A stretch of 5,199 nt of DNA from Natrialbaceae archaeon Tc-Br11_E2g1 (GTDB taxonomy: Archaea > Halobacteriota > Halobacteria > Halobacteriales > Natrialbaceae): assembly GCA_001564255.1 (NCBI GenBank), contig LKNC01000205.1, positions 1-5,199 on the forward strand, written 5' to 3'. This document shows positions 1 to 4,689 of this stretch, piece after piece. Below the pieces are notes generated by a model. The model was not told the DNA's origin and ran no database searches. It was given only the letters and a program-made list of their open reading frames with translations. The translations under genes and the position numbers were made by a program. Positions within the stretch are counted from its first letter, which is position 1, and each line of letters starts with the position of its first letter.

Positions 1-847
1 CCCCGCGTTCGTACAGTCGGACGAGACGCTCGAGGACGCCTCCGATATCGGGCGTGTTGAACATACTGACGTGGTGGACGGTCAGTGCCTTTCCGCGGGC
101 TGTGGGGACGTCCGGGAACGTCGCCGCGCTGTCGGTGTTGCCGATGGCGGCGATGTCGGCGTCGAAGCCCGCCACACGACAGTCCAGCCCGAGGTAGTCG
201 TCGAGGCGATGGTCGAGGATTACGTCGGGTTGGCCCGCCTCGAGGATGGCGTCCTCGAGGTCTGTGCGGGCGTAGTCGAGGACGGGTTCGGCTCCGAGGT
301 CGGCGAGGCGGTCGTGGTACTCCGGACTCGCGGTCGTCGTTACGTCGGCACCACTCGCGGTTGCGAGCTGGACGGCGAGGTGTCCGACGCCGCCGTTGCC
401 GCCGTGGACGAGCACGCGCCCGCCGGGCTCGAGTCCGCAGGCGGCGAGCAGGGACTGCCAGGCGGTGACGCCGACGAGCGCGCCGGCGGCGGCCGCCTCG
501 AACCCGATCGAATCGGGCAGTGGGGCCGCAAACTCCTCGGGGACGACGGTGTACTCCGCACAGGTCCCCTGGTGGTCGTTACCCAGGGCGGTCGCGACTA
601 TCCGGTCGCCGGCCTCGAGGTCGGTCCCCTCGCCTGCCGCTTCGACGACGCCCGCGACGTCGGAGCCGGGGATCCACGGACGGTCACCCGGCGGGTACGA
701 CCCCTCCCGGAAGTAGGTGTCGACGGGGTTTACCGCCCCGGCTTCGACCCTGACGAGCAGTTCCGTTTCTCCCGGTTCGGGACGTGGGACGTCTTCGACG
801 CGTAGTACCTCTGGGCCGCCGTGTTCGTGGTATCGAACAGCGCGCAT
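1..847 (-). CDS. NADPH:quinone oxidoreductase-like MDR protein (3' end cut by window edge)
   Basis: This is an open minus-strand frame with no stop from the ATG at 847 to the window edge, giving 282 visible residues. Family members are usually about 320-330 aa, so roughly 40 C-terminal residues lie outside. The N-terminus (MRAVRYHEHGGPEVLRVEDV) is typical of zeta-crystallin/quinone-oxidoreductase members of the medium-chain dehydrogenase/reductase superfamily. A GroES-like N-terminal domain (about residues 1-125) is followed by a Rossmann domain whose nucleotide-binding loop GGNGGVG is at residues 149-155. The GHE zinc-ligand motif of true alcohol dehydrogenases is absent, which points to the zinc-independent branch. 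By family knowledge it would be a cytosolic NAD(P)H-dependent reductase of quinones or activated double bonds; the substrate cannot be read from sequence. A weak TATA-like TTTTGA lies about 27 bp upstream of the ATG, and a GGAGG at 863-867 is rather far (15 nt). It is divergent from the small membrane-protein gene at 990. Confidence 0.9.
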   Translation of the reverse strand, partial: MRAVRYHEHGGPEVLRVEDVPRPEPGETELLVRVEAGAVNPVDTYFREGSYPPGDRPWIPGSDVAGVVEAAGEGTDLEAGDRIVATALGNDHQGTCAEYTVVPEEFAAPLPDSIGFEAAAAGALVGVTAWQSLLAACGLEPGGRVLVHGGNGGVGHLAVQLATASGADVTTTASPEYHDRLADLGAEPVLDYARTDLEDAILEAGQPDVILDHRLDDYLGLDCRVAGFDADIAAIGNTDSAATFPDVPTARGKALTVHHVSMFNTPDIGGVLERLVRLYERG

Positions 848-871
848 ACCGCTACCGATGGACCTCCTGTG

Positions 872-877
872 TCAAAA
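872..877 (-). promoter_or_regulatory. Possible TATA box of the MDR oxidoreductase gene
   Basis: On the minus strand this reads TTTTGA, centred about 27 bp upstream of the ATG at 847. That is the spacing expected if transcription starts at or near the start codon. The match to a haloarchaeal TATA box is only partial. A GGAGG at 863-867 could instead act in a short leader, although its 15-nt spacing is long. Confidence 0.35.
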
Positions 878-989
878 CCCGTCCGGAACCTGGCTGTCGT
901 GATGGCTCGCTCCCCGAGACTGTCCTCGTCGTGGACGAATAGTAGGTTATTGTCACTCCGGACCGTAGGTACCCTCACGCAGGGAAACC

Positions 990-1202
990 ATGGACAAGAA
1001 CGTCGGTGGATTCGATCGAACGGCGCGTATCGTGGTCGGCGGATTGCTCGTCATCGCGGGGGTCGCCGGACTCGTCGAGTTGTGGGCCGTGGGGTTCGTC
1101 GTCGGCGCCGTTGCACTCCTGGTCGGTGTGGTCCTGTTCGTGACCGGCACGACCCGGAAGTGTCCGATAAACGAGACCACAGGGATCGACACGCGAAAGT
1201 AA
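990..1202 (+). CDS. Small two-helix membrane protein, DUF2892 / YgaP-like transmembrane family
   Basis: This is a 70-aa protein starting MDKNVGGFDRTARIVVGG. The N-terminal NVGxxDRxxRxxxG pattern and the C-terminal KCPINxxxGIDT signature (Cys58, Pro59, Asn61, Gly65) match the DUF2892 family (YgaP-like transmembrane domain). Two hydrophobic stretches, about residues 12-31 and 33-53, would form a helical hairpin in the membrane. In bacteria this domain is often fused to a rhodanese; here it stands alone, as is common for the family, and its function is not established. The conserved Cys sits just after helix 2 on the short C-terminal tail. The best promoter candidate is an AT-rich TTATTG at 946-951, about 40 bp upstream, implying a short leader; this is weak. 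The gene converges with the MptE-like gene, with 12 bp between the two stop codons. Confidence 0.88.
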   Translation: MDKNVGGFDRTARIVVGGLLVIAGVAGLVELWAVGFVVGAVALLVGVVLFVTGTTRKCPINETTGIDTRK

Positions 1203-1214
1203 CGGGCCGGACGG

Positions 1215-1913
1215 TCACTCGACCGGGAGAGCTGCCGTGTCGATCCCCCCACGGCGCCCCTCGAGAACAGCAAAGCGCTCCCCACGTCGACACTCGAGCC
1301 AGTGGAGTAGTCGCTCGGCCCACTCGAGTTTCCGGGCTTTTACCCGGTCCACGTCCGGGTCCTCGAGGTCCCAGCCGACGAACTCGAGGGTCCCAGCCCC
1401 GAAGTAGTCGGCGAGGAAGGCGGCCCGGTCGCCGTCGGTAAAGCCGCCGACGTTCCGGACCGGCCCGCGCGGTTCGGCCTGGGTCGTCGGGAGGACGTAC
1501 TCGTCGACACAGTCGGGGACGACCTCGCGTACTGCGGGAACGTTGTCGCCGTGGGCGTGGACCGCGACGGGCGTTCCCCGTCCGGTCAGCCGGACGACCG
1601 TCTCCGGGTTCTTGTCGAGGTCGGTGACCATGCAGTCGACGTCGATGCCGTGCGCTTCGAGGTCGTCGACGGCCGTCGAGGCGGCGAAGACGTACTCGGC
1701 TTCCCGGGCACACTCGAGGTTCCGGGGTGACTCGAGTGAGGGGCCAGCCCCGGCGACGACGACCGTCGAGTCGGTGACCCCCTCGAGATGGGTTTCCTCG
1801 AACGGCCCGGCGAGGGAGGCCAAGACGTCTCGTGCGCGTTCGTCCTCGGCCCTGTCGAACCCGAAGTCCGTCAGTATCGACTCGTAGACGGGCTCCCAGA
1901 TTGGAAAGTCCAT
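1215..1913 (-). CDS. mptE: 6-hydroxymethyl-7,8-dihydropterin diphosphokinase, MptE-like (DUF115)
   Basis: The 232-aa product matches the archaeal MptE/DUF115 family (COG1634). By family knowledge these enzymes transfer pyrophosphate from ATP to 6-hydroxymethyl-7,8-dihydropterin, a cytosolic step toward tetrahydrofolate or tetrahydromethanopterin, replacing bacterial FolK. Visible motifs in order are GAGPSL (55-60), TDLD (97-100), HAHGDN (119-124), GFTDGDRA (157-164) and a late Lys/Arg-rich helix KARKLEWAERLL (about 192-203). The start MDFPIWEPVY at 1913 is chosen because it gives the family's usual N-terminus and because a TATA-like element lies about 30 bp upstream. A GTG at 2000 would add 29 residues that are not acidic and do not look like this family. 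The gene follows arsR on the same strand with a 153-bp gap. Cellular substrate assignment rests on homology. Confidence 0.88.
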   Translation of the reverse strand: MDFPIWEPVYESILTDFGFDRAEDERARDVLASLAGPFEETHLEGVTDSTVVVAGAGPSLESPRNLECAREAEYVFAASTAVDDLEAHGIDVDCMVTDLDKNPETVVRLTGRGTPVAVHAHGDNVPAVREVVPDCVDEYVLPTTQAEPRGPVRNVGGFTDGDRAAFLADYFGAGTLEFVGWDLEDPDVDRVKARKLEWAERLLHWLECRRGERFAVLEGRRGGIDTAALPVE

Positions 1914-1938
1914 AGTGGTCACTAGGGAGATGAGGTCA

Positions 1939-1946
1939 CAATAATT
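1939..1946 (-). promoter_or_regulatory. TATA-like box of the mptE gene
   Basis: The minus strand reads AATTATTG within an otherwise GC-rich stretch, centred about 30 bp upstream of the ATG at 1913. The position suits an archaeal TATA box giving a leaderless or nearly leaderless transcript. It supports the ATG at 1913 over the upstream GTG at 2000, which lies beyond this box. Confidence 0.5.
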
Positions 1947-2033
1947 CCGTGTTGTGGGCCGGGGAAACGCCTCCGAAGTACCCCTACCCGGGAGGCTCAC
2001 CCGGCTTCCATTCCAGTCTTTCCGTGCATCCGG

Positions 2034-2039
2034 TATAAG
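2034..2039. promoter_or_regulatory. TATA-like element in the arsR-mptE gap, usable on either strand
   Basis: The plus strand reads TATAAG and the minus strand CTTATA. On the minus strand it could start a transcript near 2010 that would give mptE a leader of about 95 nt, or serve the GTG at 2000. On the plus strand it could start a transcript near 2062 antisense to the arsR 3' end. No gene clearly needs it, so it may be a chance AT-rich site. Confidence 0.25.
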
Positions 2040-2046
2040 CTTTCTC

Positions 2047-2070
2047 GTAACCAGTCACGTGGTCGGTTAC
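2047..2070. repeat. 24-bp imperfect palindrome overlapping the arsR stop codon
   Basis: The outer arms are GTAACC (2047-2052) and GGTTAC (2065-2070), perfect inverse complements. The centre CACGTG with one further C-G pair (2056-2063) is also a dyad. Only the three positions between centre and arm on each side fail to match exactly, and two of these allow G-T wobble in RNA. The arsR TAA stop (2067-2069) lies inside the right arm. It could be a terminator-like hairpin for arsR or a protein-binding site; no T-tract follows on the minus strand. Confidence 0.4.
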
Positions 2071-2495
2071 TGTGAACGATCCTGCTGGTCAGGCCTAACA
2101 GGACACTGGCGTGTGCCGTCGAGTGCGACGAGCAGTGCCGTCGCCCGGCCGGTCGCACGGTACTTTCGCCACTTGCCGTCTTTCTCGCGATCGACGAGCC
2201 CCGCGTCGTGGAGCCGGGAGAGGGCGTGACTGATCGCGCTCGTGCTGACGTCGACGACCGAATCGAGTTCACAGACACACAGTTGCTCGTCGGACTCGAC
2301 GAGCAGGCGGACGATCGTGTACCGTGTCCCATCCGAGAGCGCAGACAGGACCCGCAGGTCGTCGTCCATCGCGTCCGTCGGGAGCGTCTCAGAGAAGTAC
2401 TCGAGTTCCTCGAGACGCTGGTCTAGGTCCTGGTTCGAGCGCTCACCTAACTCGTCCTGGAGGTAGCGCTCGAGGCGCGTCGTTGCTTTCGACAT
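2067..2495 (-). CDS. ArsR-family winged-helix transcriptional regulator with a CxC motif
   Basis: The 142-aa product has an N-terminal, probably helical, charged region (residues 1-45) followed by a winged helix-turn-helix. The pattern LRVLSALSDGTRYTIVRLL (about 48-66), CVCEL (73-77), STSAISHALSRLHDAGLV (84-101, recognition helix) and the wing DREKDGKWRKYRAT (102-115) is characteristic of ArsR/SmtB regulators. Cys73 and Cys75 lie where ArsR-type metalloid sensors carry the ELCVC metal site, so a soft-metal or metalloid ligand is possible. Many haloarchaeal homologues keep this sequence without a proven ligand. A further Cys131 is near the C-terminus. The ATG at 2495 is preferred over a GTG at 2504 because the TATA-like box is about 30 bp from the ATG and too close to the GTG. 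No arsenic or metal transport gene is adjacent, so the target is unknown; autoregulation is plausible. Confidence 0.88.
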   Translation of the reverse strand: MSKATTRLERYLQDELGERSNQDLDQRLEELEYFSETLPTDAMDDDLRVLSALSDGTRYTIVRLLVESDEQLCVCELDSVVDVSTSAISHALSRLHDAGLVDREKDGKWRKYRATGRATALLVALDGTRQCPVRPDQQDRSQ

Positions 2496-2520
2496 ATGAA
2501 CCACTACCCCGGTCGGCCAG

Positions 2521-2528
2521 ATAAGTAT
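2521..2528 (-). promoter_or_regulatory. TATA-like box of the arsR-family gene
   Basis: The minus strand reads ATACTTAT, centred about 30 bp upstream of the ATG at 2495 in a local AT-rich island. It lies in the 42-bp gap behind the mobB stop codon, so arsR probably has its own promoter rather than depending on readthrough. The spacing predicts a leaderless transcript beginning near 2495. Confidence 0.55.
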
Positions 2529-2537
2529 TCTGCATAA

Positions 2538-3050
2538 TCAACCGTTTACGTCGCGATCGCCGTCGTTACTCCAGGTGGTATTCCCTGGTCGTCCGGAGCC
2601 CAGGGACCCGTCACGGAGCCGAGTGGTGAGGCCGTCGACGTCGATCGCCCCGGGGTTCGTCGCCCTGATCGCGACCGGCGGGGCGACGTCGTCTCGCTCC
2701 CCGAGGGCGATCTTCGGATAGGGCGCGTCGTGGAACCCCTCGACGAGCACGACGTCGTACCCCTCCTCGACGAGTCGGTCGACCGTCGTCTCGAGGGCCG
2801 CCGTCTCGTCGGGAGCGTCGCGTTTCCCCCGTTCTGTGATCCGGAACGTTCGCTCGGGCGTGACGCCGACGACGGTCTCCGCGCCCGCATGGCGGTGGCG
2901 GTAGGTGTCCTTCCCGGGCGTGTCGACCTCGACGTCGTGGTGGATCGACTTCACCGTCGCGACCCGACACTCGAGGCGGGAAACGACGTCCTCTACGAGG
3001 GTCGTCTTCCCCGAGTCACTCGGGCCGACGATACAGACGACCGTCGTCAC
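2538..3050 (-). CDS. mobB: Molybdopterin-guanine dinucleotide biosynthesis protein MobB
   Basis: The 170-aa P-loop protein starts VTTVVCIVGPSDSGKTTLVE, with Walker A GPSDSGKTT at residues 9-17. The conserved KSIHHD (34-39), DTPGKDTYRHRHAGA (43-57) and VEGFH (103-107) motifs identify MobB. Family knowledge: MobB is a GTP-binding accessory protein that helps MobA attach GMP to molybdopterin, so it supports cytosolic maturation of molybdoenzymes such as nitrate or DMSO reductases. The GTG at 3050 is chosen because it sits just before the family's first strand and has a GGAGG 7 nt upstream. A longer frame reaching 3350 would overlap the divergent reductase gene and add about 100 non-conserved residues. 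The last 20 or so residues are a hydrophilic tail rich in Gly, Asp and Asn. No mobA is in the window. The gene is upstream of arsR on the same strand and divergent from the reductase gene. Confidence 0.92.
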   Translation of the reverse strand: MTTVVCIVGPSDSGKTTLVEDVVSRLECRVATVKSIHHDVEVDTPGKDTYRHRHAGAETVVGVTPERTFRITERGKRDAPDETAALETTVDRLVEEGYDVVLVEGFHDAPYPKIALGERDDVAPPVAIRATNPGAIDVDGLTTRLRDGSLGSGRPGNTTWSNDGDRDVNG

Positions 3051-3057
3051 GGGGACC

Positions 3058-3062
3058 CCTCC
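3058..3062 (-). promoter_or_regulatory. Shine-Dalgarno site deciding the mobB GTG start
   Basis: The minus strand reads GGAGG (within GGAGGGG, 3056-3062), with 7 nt to the GTG at 3050, an ideal spacing. It supports initiation at GTG and implies that mobB mRNA has a leader. No clear TATA box is seen about 30 bp above the GTG. Confidence 0.6.
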
Positions 3063-3154
3063 ACCGGCGGGCGACACTCGAGTTCGTCCATCGACTGCGG
3101 TTGGTTCCGGACCAGTTAGTGGATTTCGGACGCCGTCCGGATCCGTGATCGGTC

Positions 3155-3171
3155 CGTTTTCGATCGTTTTC
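3155..3171. repeat. Short direct repeat CGTTTTC x2, 10 bp apart, in the mobB-reductase divergent region
   Basis: CGTTTTC occurs at 3155-3161 and again at 3165-3171. The pieces are offset by 10 bp, one helical turn, with a CGATCG dyad between and overlapping them. It lies about 26 bp upstream of the reductase TATA-like box. The layout resembles a tandem regulator site but may be chance. Confidence 0.35.
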
Positions 3172-3196
3172 AGGGCAGCAGAACGGTTCCTCTCCC

Positions 3197-3204
3197 TTTT
3201 TATT
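3197..3204 (+). promoter_or_regulatory. TATA-like box of the geranylgeranyl reductase family gene
   Basis: TTTTTATT is centred about 30 bp upstream of the ATG at 3231, the best TATA match in the window. It predicts a transcript starting close to the ATG. The GGAGGAGG that follows (3205-3212) lies 18 nt from the ATG and probably upstream of the transcript start, so it is unlikely to act as a ribosome binding site. Confidence 0.6.
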
Positions 3205-3230
3205 GGAGGAGGTTTCTGACACAGATAGAG

Positions 3231-4601
3231 ATGCCCACGAAATCTCACGATATCGTGGTGGTCGGTGGTGGTACGGCAGGGTGTTTCGCTGCGGCGACCG
3301 CTGCCCGGAACGGGCTCGACGTCGTTTTGATCGAACGCAAGACAGAGCAAGAGGGCGGGAAGATCGCCTGTGGCGACGGGCTAAAGAGCGCGAGCAAGTT
3401 CCCCGACGTCGTCGACCGTGACCGACTCCAGGAGGAGGCGTTCACGAACGACGGAATCGAACGGGCGATCTTCGAGAACCCCCACTCCGGTGAGTCGCTC
3501 AGTATTCCCTTCAACGAGACCGGCGGCGTCGTCGACCGCTACCGGTACGGCCAGGTGCTACTCGAGGAAGCCGACCGGGCCGGCGTGGAGATCCACTACC
3601 GGACGGTCGTCAACGACGTCTGTCAGTCCGGAGAGCAGGTGACCGGCGTCCGGGCGATCCGGGACGGCGAGGCGGTCACCTACGAGGCCGAGGTCGTCAT
3701 CGACGCCGCGGGCGCGCTGTCGGTTCTGCAGGATAAGACCGACTTCTCGGGGTCGACGTTCGATACCAACGTCGACTACTCGCAGTTCTGTTCGGCATAT
3801 CGGGAGGTGCTCGAGGTCCCCGAACCCGTCGAGTGGGACGACGCACTGGTGTTCAAACCGACGGAGGAACTCGGCTATCTGTGGTATTTCCCCCGGACGG
3901 CGACGGAGATCAACGCCGGCCTGGGCTTTCAGATGAACAGGCCGCCGATGGAACTCGTCGACGTGCTCAAACGGGATCTAGAGAACAACCCGACGTTCCG
4001 GGGGGCGACGGTCACGGACAAACTCGGGGCGGCACTGCCGACCCGTCGACCCTACGACTCGGCGGTTCATCCGGGCTACGTGGCCGTCGGCGACGCCGCA
4101 GCCCACGTAAACCCCTGTACTGGCGGTGGTATCACGGGTGCCGCGAAAGCCGGCCACTGGGCGGCCGAAGTCGCCGCCGAGGCGATCTGCGACGGCGACG
4201 TCGGGGAACACGCCCTCTGGGAGTACAACGAGCGCGTCCAGACGGGTTTTGGCAAGCGCTTCGCCGCGATGGACCTGTACAACATCTTCGGGACCGCCCA
4301 CGATATCGACGAGCTCGTCTCGGTCCTCACGTCCCTTCCCGGCCAGCAACTCGTCGACGCCCTCGGCAAGTCCGGAGTCCCCGACATGGGCCTCGGACTG
4401 AAACTCAAGACGCTGATCAACTCCGTCGGTCACTGGGACATCCTCTATGAACTCTACAAGGTCCGCGACCAGGCCACCCGGCTGAAAGACGTCTACGACT
4501 CCTACCCCTCGAGTCCCGACAACTTCGAACCCTGGCAACGGGAACGGGACGCCGTCATGGATCGCTTCTACGGGATCACCGGGGCCGACCGAAAATATTG
4601 A
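3231..4601 (+). CDS. Geranylgeranyl reductase family FAD-dependent oxidoreductase
   Basis: The 456-aa flavoprotein opens with a dinucleotide-binding strand-loop-helix (VVVGGGTAGCFAA, residues 9-21) and an acidic end to strand 2 (LIER, 33-36). It has the conserved CGDGLK (47-52), the substrate-side motif GYLWYFPR (215-222), and the second FAD motif VGDAAAHVNPCTGGGITGA (286-304). These are hallmarks of archaeal geranylgeranyl reductases, which use reduced flavin to saturate the double bonds of geranylgeranyl chains in archaeol lipids; paralogues may act on quinone side chains. Cys47 matches the Cys conserved near the active site in characterised archaeal enzymes. A C-terminal region of about 120 residues, ending near a Tyr/Trp-rich stretch, is typical of haloarchaeal members. 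It is probably membrane-associated without transmembrane helices. Haloarchaea carry several paralogues, so assignment to the main lipid enzyme is uncertain. It has its own promoter and is divergent from mobB. Confidence 0.9.
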   Translation: MPTKSHDIVVVGGGTAGCFAAATAARNGLDVVLIERKTEQEGGKIACGDGLKSASKFPDVVDRDRLQEEAFTNDGIERAIFENPHSGESLSIPFNETGGVVDRYRYGQVLLEEADRAGVEIHYRTVVNDVCQSGEQVTGVRAIRDGEAVTYEAEVVIDAAGALSVLQDKTDFSGSTFDTNVDYSQFCSAYREVLEVPEPVEWDDALVFKPTEELGYLWYFPRTATEINAGLGFQMNRPPMELVDVLKRDLENNPTFRGATVTDKLGAALPTRRPYDSAVHPGYVAVGDAAAHVNPCTGGGITGAAKAGHWAAEVAAEAICDGDVGEHALWEYNERVQTGFGKRFAAMDLYNIFGTAHDIDELVSVLTSLPGQQLVDALGKSGVPDMGLGLKLKTLINSVGHWDILYELYKVRDQATRLKDVYDSYPSSPDNFEPWQRERDAVMDRFYGITGADRKY

Positions 4602-4659
4602 CTTCCCGTCCGGATAACTCCGGGCACGGTAGTTTCCCGGCGAGAGACCACGCTCCATG

Positions 4660-4666
4660 TTTTATG
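4660..4666 (+). promoter_or_regulatory. TATA-like box of the sensor-like membrane protein gene
   Basis: TTTTATG is centred about 27 bp upstream of the ATG at 4690, in the 88-bp gap after the reductase gene. A GAGGAG at 4677-4682 lies 7 nt from the ATG and could act as a ribosome binding site if the transcript starts upstream of it. Both signals point to the same ATG. Confidence 0.5.
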
Positions 4667-4689
4667 TTCCTCACTCGAGGAGTATCAGT

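Noticed and set aside
71..805. Long plus-strand open frame of 244 codons
   Set aside because: It lies opposite the MDR oxidoreductase, which has clear family motifs. Its translation has no recognisable domain and is typical of antisense frames in GC-rich DNA.
821..1441. 206-codon plus-strand frame spanning the small membrane protein gene
   Set aside because: It is Arg-rich and non-acidic, unlike haloarchaeal proteins, and overlaps both the DUF2892-family gene and the mptE 3' end in the wrong frame.
1914..2000. N-terminal extension of the MptE-like protein from a GTG at 2000
   Set aside because: The 29 extra residues are not family-like, there is no Shine-Dalgarno before the GTG, and the TATA-like box at 1939-1946 fits the ATG at 1913.
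2072..2098. Possible 8-codon leader peptide (GTG to TAA) downstream of the plus-strand TATA-like element
   Set aside because: It is too short to judge, lies inside the arsR antisense strand, and has no following plus-strand gene to regulate.
3051..3350. Extension of mobB to a start at 3350
   Set aside because: It would overlap the divergent reductase gene, adds about 100 residues before the first conserved strand of MobB, and ignores the well-placed GGAGG before the GTG at 3050.
3978..4658. 226-codon minus-strand frame opposite the reductase
   Set aside because: It is a mirror of a strongly supported coding frame, with no domain of its own.
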